A DNA stretch of 64,000 nucleotides from Streptomyces sp. NBC_01476 (GCF_036227265.1 NZ_CP109446.1:4287001-4351000), one strand, 5' to 3'. Positions 34,020 through 42,749 are shown, counted from the stretch's first letter. A program made the numbers and translations. Notes: a model not told the origin generated them from the sequence alone.

Positions 34020-34682
34020 CTATTCCGCGGCGGTCGCCGACCGGTCGGGTACGGCTCCGGCGGGCCCGGAGATGCCGTGCACGATGAAGCGGGTGAGGGT
34101 GTCCACCGCCTCCTGCTCGGTGAGCTCGCGCCGGCCCGGCGGGCTGCCGAGGAGCCAGGTGAAGGCGAACTGCGACATCAGCGAGGTCATCGCCGAGGCC
34201 ACCACCAACGGATCGCCCGGCAGTTCGCCGCCGCTGCCGCGGATGTGCTCCAGGTGGTCCGCGATGTCGTGCAGATTCGGCTCCAGCAGCAGCCGCAGCC
34301 GCTCGGAGAAGTGCTCGTCGACCATGGCGGCCTGGTACAGCGCCGTCACCACCGCCCGGTTGGCGCTGACGAACCGCCAGTACGCCGCGACATGCCACCG
34401 TACGGCCGCGGGATCGCTGAAGTCCGGGCTGTGGTCGGACTCCTCGACCCGCTCGTCGCCCGCCGCGAGCATGTCCACGAGCAGTGCTTCGAGCAGCTGT
34501 TCCTTGCTGCCGAAGTGGCTGTAGAAGGAGCCCGCCGCCCGCCCGGCCTCGGCGGTGATGTCGGTGATCTTCGCCTTGAGGTAGCCGGTACGGGCGAAGA
34601 CCCGCTTGGCCGCTTCCTTCAGGGCGGCCTCGGTCTCGGCGGACCGCGCCTTGCGCCCGCCCACCGTTCCTGCGCCGGTCAT
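34020..34682 (-). CDS. TetR-family regulator, divergent from FAD monooxygenase
   Basis: 220 residues: helix-turn-helix at about 18-65 (KAKITDITAEAGRAAGSFYSHFGSKEQL) and a helical C-terminal domain of the type that follows SFYSHF motifs. It faces the FAD monooxygenase gene across a region holding a perfect 24-bp palindrome on the monooxygenase promoter. It most likely represses that gene until an aromatic substrate or antibiotic binds; the ligand is not known. Confidence 0.88.
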   Translation of the reverse strand: MTGAGTVGGRKARSAETEAALKEAAKRVFARTGYLKAKITDITAEAGRAAGSFYSHFGSKEQLLEALLVDMLAAGDERVEESDHSPDFSDPAAVRWHVAAYWRFVSANRAVVTALYQAAMVDEHFSERLRLLLEPNLHDIADHLEHIRGSGGELPGDPLVVASAMTSLMSQFAFTWLLGSPPGRRELTEQEAVDTLTRFIVHGISGPAGAVPDRSATAAE

Positions 34683-34740
34683 CCCGCAGCCTTCCTGGGG
34701 TTCTTCGGTGGTCGCTGGTCTTCCGGGGGTTCTCCGGGCC

Positions 34741-34780
34741 TCCCCGGATCTCCCCGGATCTCCCCGGATCTGCCCGGATC
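34741..34780. repeat. 10-bp tandem repeat (TCCCCGGATC)n
   Basis: Three exact copies (34741-34770) and one with a single change (34771-34780), then two degenerate CCGGATC units up to about 34800. Lies just upstream of the TetR start in its 5' region. Confidence 0.6.
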
Positions 34781-34856
34781 TGCCCCCCGGATCTCCTCCC
34801 GGATCGCGGCCGGAGTCTGGCGGCCGGCCTTGCCCGGGACGTTAGCAGGGGGTAGC

Positions 34857-34891
34857 TTGAATCCGTATTCAGTGAATTATGATTCACTGAA
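34857..34891 (+). promoter_or_regulatory. monooxygenase promoter covered by a perfect TetR-type operator
   Basis: TTGAAT (34857-34862), a 15-base spacer and TATGAT (34878-34883). The inverted repeat TTCAGTGAAT-TATG-ATTCACTGAA (34868-34891) is perfect over 10 bases per arm and covers the spacer and -10 box, the classic position for repression. Confidence 0.7.
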
Positions 34892-34919
34892 CGTCGATTC
34901 GCTACCTATGGAGGACCTC

Positions 34920-36551
34920 ATGGACGCAGCACCGACCACCCAGGACCGCCCCGCCGTACTGATCGCGGGCGCCGGGCCGGCCGGCCTCGTCCTCGCCTGC
35001 GAGCTGGCCAGGCGGGGCATCGCGTACCGGCTGATCGACCGGGACGAGCGGTACTTCGCCGGTGCCCGCGGCAAGGGTCTGCAGCCCCGCACCCAGGAGG
35101 TCTTCGACGACCTCGGCCTGGCGGAACGGATACGCGAGCAGGGCGGCCCGTACCCGGCGATGCGCGCCTACCGCGGTGAGGAGGTGGTCTGGGAGGGCCG
35201 CATGGACGAGATCCGCGAGCCCACCCCCGGCGTCCCGTACCCCAACGCCTGGATGCTGCCCCAGTGGCGTACCGGCGCGCTGCTGCGTGAACGCCTCGCC
35301 GAGCTGGGCGGCGCCCCGGTGGAACTCGGCACCGAACTCCTCTCCTTCACCCAGGACGAGGACGGGGTGAGCGCGGTGGTCCGGCGGCAGGGCCGCGACG
35401 AGCGGATCCGGGCCGGCTACCTGGTGGGCGCGGACGGCGGCCACAGCGCGGTCCGCCGGGCGCTGGGCATCGGCTTCGCCGGGCAGACCCGCGAGGAGCA
35501 GCGGATGCTCATCGCCGACGTCCGGGCCGAGGGGGTGGACCGGGAGTTCTGGCACGTCTGGCCGGAGGGCACGGACGACCGCGACAGCTCTGGCGGCTCG
35601 GACAGCGAGGGGGGCGGCGGGTCCGCCTTCCCGCTCGGGCTCTGCCCGCTGGCCGGTACCGACACCTTCCAGCTGACGCAGCCGCTGCCGGCCGGCGCGC
35701 CCGTGCCGGAGGCGACGCCCGGGAGTCTCCAGCGGATGCTGGACGCGGCGGCGGGCCCGGGCCGGATCCGGCTGACCGAGGTGCTCTGGCACTCCCTGTT
35801 CCGCGCCAACATCCGGATGGCGGAGCACTTCCGCGCCGGACGGGTCTTCCTCGTCGGTGACGCGGCCCATGTGCACTCGCCGGCCGGCGGCCAGGGCCTC
35901 AACACCAGCGTCCAGGACGCGTACAACCTCGGCTGGAAGCTCGCCGCCGTCGTCGCGGGCGCGCCCGCCGGGCTGCTGGACACCTACGAGGAGGAGCGGC
36001 TGCCGGTCGCCGCGGCGGTGCTGGGGATCAGTACGAAGCTGCACGACAAGGGGGTGGCGGGTGCGGCGGACGCCCACCGCCGTGACGATCCGGCGCTCCA
36101 CCAGCTCGGCCTCGGTTACCGCGCCAGCAGCCTGAGCCGCGAGGAACGGGCGGAGCCCGGGGCGGTGCGGGCCGGCGACCGCGCCCCCGACGCCCCGGGC
36201 AAGGGCGAGCGGGGGGAGACGGTCCGCCTCTTCGACCTCTTCCGCGGCCCGCACGCCACGCTGCTGGCGTTCGGCCCGCGGGCGGCCGGGGTGGCGGCGT
36301 CACTGGCCGGGCACGACGGACTCCGTACGGTGGCGGTCCAGGCCGCGGGCGAGACGGCGCCCGGCGGGGTCATCCCGTTCACCGACGCGGAAGGCCATGC
36401 CCGCCGCGACTACGGCCTCGCGGACACCCCGGACGCGGACGTCCTCCTGCTGGTCCGCCCGGACGGCTACCTCGCCCTCGCCCTCGACGCCACCCCCCAA
36501 GCCGCCGCCCGCATCCGCACCTGCCTGCCCCCGATCACCGCCCGCGCCTGA
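34920..36551 (+). CDS. class A FAD-dependent aromatic monooxygenase
   Basis: 543 residues. GGAGG (34910-34914) places the start at 34920; an ATG at 34908 lies within the ribosome site. Motifs: VLIAGAGPAGLVLACELARR (FAD dinucleotide fold), GADGGHSAVRRALG (DG motif) and GRVFLVGDAAHVHSPAGGQG (second FAD motif), with a thioredoxin-like C-terminal domain. This is the PheA/TfdB and Rox-like hydroxylase group, which hydroxylates phenols, polyketides or rifamycins. A Ser/Gly-rich insertion occurs near residue 220. Regulated by the divergent TetR. A stand-alone gene, so detoxification is likelier than biosynthesis. Confidence 0.9.
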   Translation: MDAAPTTQDRPAVLIAGAGPAGLVLACELARRGIAYRLIDRDERYFAGARGKGLQPRTQEVFDDLGLAERIREQGGPYPAMRAYRGEEVVWEGRMDEIREPTPGVPYPNAWMLPQWRTGALLRERLAELGGAPVELGTELLSFTQDEDGVSAVVRRQGRDERIRAGYLVGADGGHSAVRRALGIGFAGQTREEQRMLIADVRAEGVDREFWHVWPEGTDDRDSSGGSDSEGGGGSAFPLGLCPLAGTDTFQLTQPLPAGAPVPEATPGSLQRMLDAAAGPGRIRLTEVLWHSLFRANIRMAEHFRAGRVFLVGDAAHVHSPAGGQGLNTSVQDAYNLGWKLAAVVAGAPAGLLDTYEEERLPVAAAVLGISTKLHDKGVAGAADAHRRDDPALHQLGLGYRASSLSREERAEPGAVRAGDRAPDAPGKGERGETVRLFDLFRGPHATLLAFGPRAAGVAASLAGHDGLRTVAVQAAGETAPGGVIPFTDAEGHARRDYGLADTPDADVLLLVRPDGYLALALDATPQAAARIRTCLPPITARA

Positions 36552-36607
36552 CACGTACGCGCGCCTCTTGCCGCGCCTGACCGGGACGCGCGCTTCCGCT
36601 CGTTGGC

Positions 36608-36800
36608 CACCGCCGGCGCCTGGCGCGTGCACGCGCTTCCGGTCGCGCCTGACCGGGACGTGCCCTCCCGGTCGTCGGTCACCGCCGGCGACTGGCGCGT
36701 GCGCACGCTTCTTGTCACGGCTCACCGCGTGCGCCGCGCGCGTGTCCTGGCCCCGGTCACCGCCGGCGACTGGCGCGTGCGCGCGCTTCCGGTCGTCGGT
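36608..36800. repeat. three ~75-bp intergenic repeats
   Basis: CACCGCCGGCGACTGGCGCG begins at 36680 and 36758 and, with small changes, at 36608 (periods 72 and 78). Between the cores are variable CGCTTCCGGTCG-type segments. The gap 36552-36854 contains nothing else recognisable. The repeat lies between the convergent monooxygenase and SDR genes. Confidence 0.6.
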
Positions 36801-36854
36801 CGCCGTCCGCGTCTGAGCAGGGAGCGCGCCCCTGCCGTCCGCCGGGCCGGTTGG

Positions 36855-37724
36855 TCAGTGGGTGCTGTGGCCGAGGGGGTCGAGGTGGGCGGGGGTGGCG
36901 TCGTCGGACGTGGTGGATTCGCTCAGCGAGCGCCAGCGCTCGTCCTCGGCGAGCAGCGCGCGGCCGGCCGCGGTGGCGTACGCGTAGGCGTCGACGCCGA
37001 CCAGCAGCCGCAGCGGGGGCTCGTCGAGCGCCACCACGTCGAGCACCAGCCGGGCTACTTTCGCCGGGTCGCTGGCGGCCGTCGACTCGCCGTCGTGCAG
37101 CGCGGCCATCACACCGACGGTGGCCGCGTACTCCGGCCGTACCGGGTCGACCCGCATCGAGGACCCGGCCCAGTCGGTCGCCATGCCGCCCGGTTCGAGC
37201 ACCGTGACCTTGATGCCGAGCGGGCCGACCTCCGCGGCGAGGACCGAGGAGAAGCCGCCGACCGCCCACTTCGCGGACTGGTACGCCGACAGCCCGGGGG
37301 TCGCCAGCCGGCCGCCGACCGAGGAGACCTGGATGATGTGCCCCGACCCCTGCTCGCGCAGCACGGGGAGGGCGGCCTGGGTGAGCCGGACGACGCCGAA
37401 GAGATTGGTGTCCACCTGCGCCCGGAAGTCGTCGAAGCCGGCGTCCTCCACCGAGGAGACATTCGCGTACCCGGCGTTGTTGACCAGCACGTCGAGCCGG
37501 CCGAAGCGGTCCACCGCGGTACGGACCGCCGCCGTGACCTGCTCCTGGTCGGTGACGTCCAGCGGGACGACCGCGATCCGGTCGCCGTACTCCGCGACGA
37601 GGTCGTCGAGCGACTCCGGCGAGCGCGCCCCGGCCACCACCTGGTGACCGGCCCGCGCGGCGGCGCGGACGATCTCGCGGCCCAGACCGCGGGAGGCCCC
37701 GCTGACGAGGAAGACGGAAGACAT
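36855..37724 (-). CDS. short-chain dehydrogenase/reductase
   Basis: 289 residues from the ATG at 37724. SGASRGLG cofactor loop, NNAGYA, catalytic Ser (QVSSVGG) and YxxxK (YQSAKWA) are all present; LEPGGMATDWAGSSM is typical of the large oxidoreductase subgroup of SDRs that follow TetR regulators in Streptomyces. GGAG about eight bases before the ATG. It is divergent from the TetR gene at 37837 and flanked by two similar operators. Substrate unknown. Confidence 0.9.
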   Translation of the reverse strand: MSSVFLVSGASRGLGREIVRAAARAGHQVVAGARSPESLDDLVAEYGDRIAVVPLDVTDQEQVTAAVRTAVDRFGRLDVLVNNAGYANVSSVEDAGFDDFRAQVDTNLFGVVRLTQAALPVLREQGSGHIIQVSSVGGRLATPGLSAYQSAKWAVGGFSSVLAAEVGPLGIKVTVLEPGGMATDWAGSSMRVDPVRPEYAATVGVMAALHDGESTAASDPAKVARLVLDVVALDEPPLRLLVGVDAYAYATAAGRALLAEDERWRSLSESTTSDDATPAHLDPLGHSTH

Positions 37725-37752
37725 GGGGAGGCTCCGATCGGAAAAGTTATCT

Positions 37753-37770
37753 ACTAACCGGTTGATTAGT
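37753..37770. promoter_or_regulatory. operator A, ACTAA-N8-TTAGT
   Basis: Inverted repeat ACTAACCGGTTGATTAGT with a CCGG-containing centre, 28 bases upstream of the SDR start. Similar to operator B at 37809. Confidence 0.5.
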
Positions 37771-37808
37771 TCCTCTTCCATCTGACACCTCGGCCCGAGG
37801 TCTGTCAA

Positions 37809-37830
37809 CTATCCGTTTGGTTGATAGGGT
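37809..37830. promoter_or_regulatory. operator B overlapping a leaderless TetR -10
   Basis: CTATCCGTTTGGTTGATAG (37809-37827) is an inverted repeat sharing ACTA-CCG-TTG-AT-AG with operator A. TAGGGT at 37825-37830 is a -10-like hexamer six bases before the TetR ATG, suggesting a leaderless autoregulated transcript. Confidence 0.5.
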
Positions 37831-37836
37831 GGCCGC

Positions 37837-38412
37837 ATGACCAGGGACGCGGAGGCGACCCGCCGCCGCCTGCTGCGGGCCGCGACGGAGGAGTTCGCCG
37901 CCTACGGCATCGCCGGCGCCAGGGTGGACCGGATCGCCGCGGCGGCCCAGAGCAACAAGGCGCAGATCTACCACTACTTCGGCAGCAAGGACGGCCTCTT
38001 CGACGCGGTCTTCGACGCCATGTGCCGGGAGACGGTGAACGCCGTCCCGATCGACCCCACCGACCTCCCCGGCTACGCGGGCCGGCTCTTCGACTCCTTC
38101 GAGGCCCGCCCCTGGATGCAGCGCCTCGCCACCTGGTACCGCCTGGAACGCGCCGGTACCGGCACCCTGCTGCCGGTGGTGGTCGAGAGCAACGCGGCCA
38201 AGATCGAGGCGGTGGCCGCCGCCCAGCGCGACGGCCTGCTGCCCACCCGCTTCACCGCCGCCGAACTCCTCGGCCTGGTCCTGCACCTGTCCGGCTTCTG
38301 GAGCTCCAACACCCCGGAGTTCGACGCCCGCCTCGACGCCCGCCTCGGCGACGACACCACCGGCCGCCGCCGGCAGGTCGTCACCGAAGCGGTCGCCGCC
38401 CTGCTCGGCTGA
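37837..38412 (+). CDS. TetR-family regulator, divergent from SDR
   Basis: 191 residues: helix-turn-helix at about 12-55 (GARVDRIAAAAQSNKAQIYHYFGSKDGL) followed by a C-terminal domain of the TetR_C_33-like type (WMQRLATWYRLER). No ribosome site precedes the ATG, consistent with a leaderless mRNA. Two similar operators between it and the SDR gene point to joint repression of both. Confidence 0.9.
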   Translation: MTRDAEATRRRLLRAATEEFAAYGIAGARVDRIAAAAQSNKAQIYHYFGSKDGLFDAVFDAMCRETVNAVPIDPTDLPGYAGRLFDSFEARPWMQRLATWYRLERAGTGTLLPVVVESNAAKIEAVAAAQRDGLLPTRFTAAELLGLVLHLSGFWSSNTPEFDARLDARLGDDTTGRRRQVVTEAVAALLG

Positions 38413-38463
38413 CGTCCCGGCCGCTGCCCCGCGGCCGTGGCCGCACCGCGGCGGCGCGGTCCG

Positions 38464-39084
38464 CTACGACGCCCGGCTCGCCGAGGTCCTGCGGTATCTG
38501 CTGCGCGCGGAGTGCCACACGCAGGAGGCGACCACCACGGTCGGCCAGAACGCCTGCGCCGACGTCACCACGCGCTCGGCGGTGCCGACCGCGCCGTCCA
38601 GTTCCAGTTCGATGAGGAACCACAGCGCGCCCACCCACATCGCCGCGCTCGCCGCGATGGACGGCGCAAGCCGCAGCCCCCACGGCGCCCGGCGGCTGCG
38701 CCGGACGGCCAGCACCGGCCAGATCGCCAGCATGGTGAACCCCACCCCGACCACCCACCCGTGCGGCAGCGAACCGCCGCTGCGCGGCGCGGGGAAGACG
38801 GTCAGCAAGATCGCCGCCACCCCGCCGCCGGCCAGGCTCAGCCGCCCGGCCGGGGAGGCCGCCCGCAGCCCCCAGGCGGTCGCCAGATAGCAGGTGCCCA
38901 CGATGATCAGCGTCCCGGTCAGCACCCAGTGGCCGGACGGGGGACCGGCGGCCAGGACGCTGATGGTCTGCCGGACCGGGCTGTAGCCGGGCTCTTCGAG
39001 CAGCGCCGCGGTGGTCCATCCGACGATCAGTACGACGGGTGCACACCCCGACGAGACCAAAGCCCACCAGGTGACAAGTCGCAT
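38464..39084 (-). CDS. DUF998-family six-helix membrane protein
   Basis: 206 residues from the ATG at 39084 (GGTGG four bases upstream); the frame is open further upstream but the hydrophobic first helix (VTWWALVSSGCAPVVLIVGW) starts here. Six predicted helices with the family's YSPVRQTISVLAA loop after helix 1 and a short basic C-terminus. Members of this family have no known biochemical role. Convergent with the TetR gene; a GC-rich stretch lies between them. Confidence 0.85.
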   Translation of the reverse strand: MRLVTWWALVSSGCAPVVLIVGWTTAALLEEPGYSPVRQTISVLAAGPPSGHWVLTGTLIIVGTCYLATAWGLRAASPAGRLSLAGGGVAAILLTVFPAPRSGGSLPHGWVVGVGFTMLAIWPVLAVRRSRRAPWGLRLAPSIAASAAMWVGALWFLIELELDGAVGTAERVVTSAQAFWPTVVVASCVWHSARSRYRRTSASRAS

Positions 39085-39169
39085 TAAACCACCGTAAAAC
39101 GACCATCTCCTCCTACGCTTCCGCACACGCAGGGCAGGCGCTACGTGAAGTGGTCCGGTGCGCGGAGCG

Positions 39170-40189
39170 TCACCCGGCGGGGTGCCAGCCCAGTGCCGGG
39201 CCGAGGCCGGTGGCGATGTCGGTGAGGATCTGCACGTAGTCGTCGTGGTCGAAGGTGAAGGGCAGCGCGAACGCCACCTCGTGGATCTCCTGGAACGCGG
39301 GGTGCGCGTGGAGCCGCTCGGCGATCTCCGCGGAGGTCCCGACGAGGTCGGGCGCGAACAGCATCCGCGCCGGGCCCTGCGGGGAGGCGGTCCGCGGGGT
39401 CCGCTGCCGCGCGTACTCCTCGTACTTGGCGCGCTGCGCCGGTGTGGCGGAGTCGGTGGGGATGACGACGAGCCCCTGCGAGACGCGGGCCCGGTCACCG
39501 TCCGGGTGGTGGGCGCGGAAGGTGCGGATGTGCGAGAGCTGGATCGCGGCGAAGTCCTCGGACTCCTCGGCCTTGACGACGCTGCTGGTCAGGAAGTTCA
39601 TCCCGTGCTCGCCGGCCCACTGGGCCGACCGCAGGCTCGCGCCGCCGTACCACATCCGGCTCCCCAGCCCGGCGGAGTACGGCTGGACGCGGTCGGAGAA
39701 GACCTCGAAGCCCTCGGTCCCGGCGTCGTCGGTGGCGGGCTCGCCGCGGACGAAGCCCAGCAGTCGCCGGACCCGCTCGTAGCTGAAGTCCTCGATGGAG
39801 GCGGTGTCCGGGTAGAGCGCGTCCTTGACCCGGTCGTAGTGCATCGGCGGGCCGACGCTGATCCCCGGGTTCAGCCGGCCGCCGGAGAGCAGGTCGACGG
39901 TCGCCAGGTCCTCGGCCAGCCGCAGCGGGTTCTCCCAGCCCAGCGGGATGACCGCGGTGCCCAGTTCGATCCGGCTGGTGCGCTGGGTGGCCGCGGCCAG
40001 TACGGCGACGGGCGAGGAGATGCCGTACTGCAGATGCCGGTGGCGCACCCACGCGCTGTCGAAGCCGAGGCGTTCACCCAGCTCGATGATCTCCAGGGTG
40101 GATTCGTGTCCCCGCCGGGGATCGGCCTCGTCGAACAGCCCGATGGTCAAGAACCCGAGCTTCCGCAGCGGTTCCGAGGTCAGCGGCAC
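39170..40189 (-). CDS. LLM-class (bacterial luciferase-like) flavin oxidoreductase
   Basis: 339 residues. The GTG at 40189 is fixed by GGAGGA six bases upstream; the frame is open far beyond it. TIM-barrel features: LGFLTIGLFDEADP start, ERLGFDSAWVRHRH, IELGTAVIPLGWENPLRLAEDLATVDLLSGGR and RMWYGGASLRSA. FMN/F420-linked oxidoreductase of unknown substrate; the xxHxx region fits the alkanal/nitrilotriacetate monooxygenase side of the family. The neighbouring genes do not suggest a pathway. Confidence 0.88.
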   Translation of the reverse strand: MPLTSEPLRKLGFLTIGLFDEADPRRGHESTLEIIELGERLGFDSAWVRHRHLQYGISSPVAVLAAATQRTSRIELGTAVIPLGWENPLRLAEDLATVDLLSGGRLNPGISVGPPMHYDRVKDALYPDTASIEDFSYERVRRLLGFVRGEPATDDAGTEGFEVFSDRVQPYSAGLGSRMWYGGASLRSAQWAGEHGMNFLTSSVVKAEESEDFAAIQLSHIRTFRAHHPDGDRARVSQGLVVIPTDSATPAQRAKYEEYARQRTPRTASPQGPARMLFAPDLVGTSAEIAERLHAHPAFQEIHEVAFALPFTFDHDDYVQILTDIATGLGPALGWHPAG

Positions 40190-40310
40190 TTGGCTCCTCC
40201 ATCGTCCAGGGCATCCTCTGCGTCCTCTGCGTCCTCTGCCGGATACCAACCGCTCCGATGATCGCAGGTCTCCCCCGGGCCGGTCCGACCGCCCCGGACC
40301 CCGGGGCGCC

Positions 40311-41663
40311 TCAGACGCGGGGCGCGCCGCTGCCGCGGACGGTGCCGTCGGGCGGGTCGTCGTGGGCCGGGACGGGCCCCGCGTCCGAGGGGGCCGCCGG
40401 GTGGGCGCGGGCGCCGATGACCCGGGTGCTCGCCCGCCTCGTCCCGGTGGTGGCGAAGGGGGAGTAGCGCGGCACCCAGCGCAGCAGCGCACCGGCCGCC
40501 GCGATGCCCACCGCGCCCATGATCGCGATGCCGGCCGCCAGACTGCCGAGCGTCGCCGCGGCCGATACGACCAGCGGGCCGCCGGCGCTGCCGGAGTCCG
40601 CGCACAGGCGCCACACCCCGAGGAACTGCGAGCGGGTCTGCGGCGGGGCGACATCCGCGCCGAGGGTCATCAGGATGCCGCTGCCGATCCCGTTGCCGAA
40701 GCCGATCAGCATCGCCACCACGGTCAGCGAGGCCAGGCTGTGGGTCAGCGGCAGCGCGGCCTGGGCGCCGCCGAGCACCAGCATGGAGGGCACCGCGATC
40801 CACAGCCGGCCGGCCCGGTCCATGATCCGGCCCGACGGATAGAAGGTCAGGGTGTCGATCAGCCCGGCGATGCCGAAGACCACGCTGGTGGAGGAGGGGC
40901 TCTGGCCCAGGTGTTCGGCCCACAGCGGCAGTACCGTCTGCCGGGTGGCCCGGACCGAGCCGACCAGCAGCACGGCGAGGCCCAGGGTGAGGAAGACCTT
41001 GCGGTTCTCGCGCAGCACCGAGCGCACCGGTACGGGCTTGCGCTCGGTGGCCGCGGCCGGGTCGGCGACATCGGGGACGGTGAGCAGGACCACGGCGGTC
41101 ACCGCGGTGGTCAGCAGCGCGAGCCAGTAGATGTCGCGCACCGGCCGCCCGGTCAGGACGGCGGCGCCCAGGAACGGTCCGACGAAGGCGCCCACCCGGG
41201 ACATCCCGCCGAGCGTCGACAGGGCCCGCGCCCGCAGCCCCGGCGGTACGACCTCGGTCAGATACGACTGCCGGGCCAGGATGAAGACCGCGTTGGACGC
41301 CCCGGTGAGGGTGACCGCGAGCGCCAGTTCCCAGATGTTCCTGGCCAGTGCGCAGGCGGTGAGCGTCACCGCGGTGACGCCCGAGGCCACCAGCATCGCC
41401 TTGCGGTCACCGAGCCGGGCGGCCAGTGCCCCGGCCGGCACGTCCCCCAGGATCTGCCCGACCCCCAGCAGTGCGAGGATCAGCCCGGCGGCGCCGACGC
41501 CCGCGCCGAGCGCCCGGCCGCTGAGCGCCAGGACCGGGGCGAGCGCGCCCATGCCGGTCTCGAAGATCAGCACCGGCAGGAACACCGCCGGGATCAGGCT
41601 CTTCAGGGAGACCGGGCCGGACCCGGGAGGGGACGCCGGACGCGACGCGGGATGCGAGTTCAC
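40311..41663 (-). CDS. MFS exporter
   Basis: 450 residues, twelve predicted helices. LAARLGDRKAM between TM2 and TM3 is the DxxxRxGRR-like loop, and GASNAVFILARQSYLTEVVPPGLRARALS with GGMSRVGAFVGPFLGAA fits drug:H+ antiporter-type carriers. A long Pro/Ser-rich C-terminus follows TM12. The GTG at 41663 is used; the ribosome site is weak. It follows the conservon after 134 bases on the same strand and may be cotranscribed, but its cargo is unknown. Confidence 0.85.
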   Translation of the reverse strand: MNSHPASRPASPPGSGPVSLKSLIPAVFLPVLIFETGMGALAPVLALSGRALGAGVGAAGLILALLGVGQILGDVPAGALAARLGDRKAMLVASGVTAVTLTACALARNIWELALAVTLTGASNAVFILARQSYLTEVVPPGLRARALSTLGGMSRVGAFVGPFLGAAVLTGRPVRDIYWLALLTTAVTAVVLLTVPDVADPAAATERKPVPVRSVLRENRKVFLTLGLAVLLVGSVRATRQTVLPLWAEHLGQSPSSTSVVFGIAGLIDTLTFYPSGRIMDRAGRLWIAVPSMLVLGGAQAALPLTHSLASLTVVAMLIGFGNGIGSGILMTLGADVAPPQTRSQFLGVWRLCADSGSAGGPLVVSAAATLGSLAAGIAIMGAVGIAAAGALLRWVPRYSPFATTGTRRASTRVIGARAHPAAPSDAGPVPAHDDPPDGTVRGSGAPRV

Positions 41664-41797
41664 CTGCTGATGCCAACCTTCGTGCCGACGGCCTCCGGAT
41701 CAGGGAGCCGCCGCCTCGGGTCCGCCGCAGCCCGTGGTTCATTCAACAACAACCCCCTGCGGGCCCCGGCCGCCCCCCGGGCACCGGACCTCGCCGG

Positions 41798-42394
41798 TCA
41801 GCGGGTGATGGTGGCCGTCAGCCGGGCCGCCGCCTGCGCGCGGGCCTCCTCAAGCACCGCGAGCAGCACCGTCTTGCTGGAGTTGCGGTCGCGGACGTCG
41901 CAGAGGATGACCGGTGTGGTCGGATCGAGGTCCAGCGCCGCCCGCACCTCCTGGCTCGTACAGTCCAGTTGCCCGTCGAAGCAGTTGACCCCTACGGCGA
42001 ACGGGATCTTCCGGGCCTCGAAGAAGTCGATCGAGGCGAACGACGCGTCCAGCCGGCGGGTGTCCGCGAGGACCACCGCGGCGAGCGCGCCGGTGGCCAG
42101 GTCGTCCCACATGAACCAGAACCGGTCCTGGCCGGGCGTACCGAACAGGTACAGCACCAGCTCCGGCGCGATGGTGATCCGCCCGAAGTCCATGGCGACC
42201 GTGGTCGACGCCTTGCCCTCGACACCGGACAGGTCGTCGACGCCGAGGCTCGCCGAGGTCATGCGCTCCTCGGTCTGCAGCGGGGGCACCTCGCTGACCG
42301 AGCCGACCATGGTGGTCTTCCCCACGCCGAAGCCGCCCGCGATCAGGATCTTCAGCGCGGTCGGCATGACCGGCTCAGAGTCGACGGATACCAT
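41798..42394 (-). CDS. cvnD: conservon small GTPase CvnD
   Basis: 198 residues. P-loop GGFGVGKTT at 20-28, FGTPGQDRFWFMWDDL for the G3 region (DxxG is replaced by GTPG, as is usual in Cvn GTPases) and VNCFDG for the G4-like motif. Ras-like switch that works with CvnA-C at the membrane to relay signals in development or secondary metabolism. The start lies 20 bases inside cvnC. Confidence 0.93.
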   Translation of the reverse strand: MVSVDSEPVMPTALKILIAGGFGVGKTTMVGSVSEVPPLQTEERMTSASLGVDDLSGVEGKASTTVAMDFGRITIAPELVLYLFGTPGQDRFWFMWDDLATGALAAVVLADTRRLDASFASIDFFEARKIPFAVGVNCFDGQLDCTSQEVRAALDLDPTTPVILCDVRDRNSSKTVLLAVLEEARAQAAARLTATITR

Positions 42395-42749
42395 GCATCA
42401 CCCTTTCGATGAGTTCCACGCTCGGCTGGTCCTCCTGTCCGGGCGGTGCCTGGACCAGGATGAGCGAGGCGTTGAGCAGATCCCCGCAGAGGATCTTCAC
42501 CACGCTCACCGGCAGGTCCAGATGTGCGGCGAGTTCGGCGATCGCCACCGCGCGGTTCCGGCAGAGTTCGAGTATCTGGGTCGATTCCGGCTCCAGATGG
42601 TCATGGTCGAACCCGTGCGCGGACCGCGCGGCAATCAGCGTGATCAGTGTGAAGTTGTGGCGGCTGTGACGCGTACGCCCGCCCGTGATGGCGTACGGCC
42701 GCAAGTGCCGCCCTGTCTCCGCACCGTCGAGCCACCGGGGCTCAGGCAT
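42375..42749 (-). CDS. cvnC: conservon DUF742 protein CvnC
   Basis: 124 residues from the ATG at 42749, which overlaps the cvnB stop by eight bases. LRPYAITGGRTRHSRHNFTLITLI and AIAELAAHLDLPVSVVKILCGDLL (winged-helix-like) are the family hallmarks. DUF742 proteins bridge CvnB and CvnD in the membrane-associated complex. An upstream frame could add 15 residues, but overlapping starts are the rule in conservons. Confidence 0.93.
   Translation of the reverse strand: MPEPRWLDGAETGRHLRPYAITGGRTRHSRHNFTLITLIAARSAHGFDHDHLEPESTQILELCRNRAVAIAELAAHLDLPVSVVKILCGDLLNASLILVQAPPGQEDQPSVELIERVMHGIRRL

Noticed and set aside
36603..36800. Repeat peptide VTAGDWRVRALPV encoded by the 75-bp repeats
   Set aside because: The periodicity is 72 then 78 bases with frame-neutral changes only by chance; no ribosome site or conserved start, and the frame continues as antisense to the SDR gene.
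36608..36800. CRISPR-like array
   Set aside because: Only three diverged copies, irregular spacing, no palindromic repeat and no cas genes in the window.
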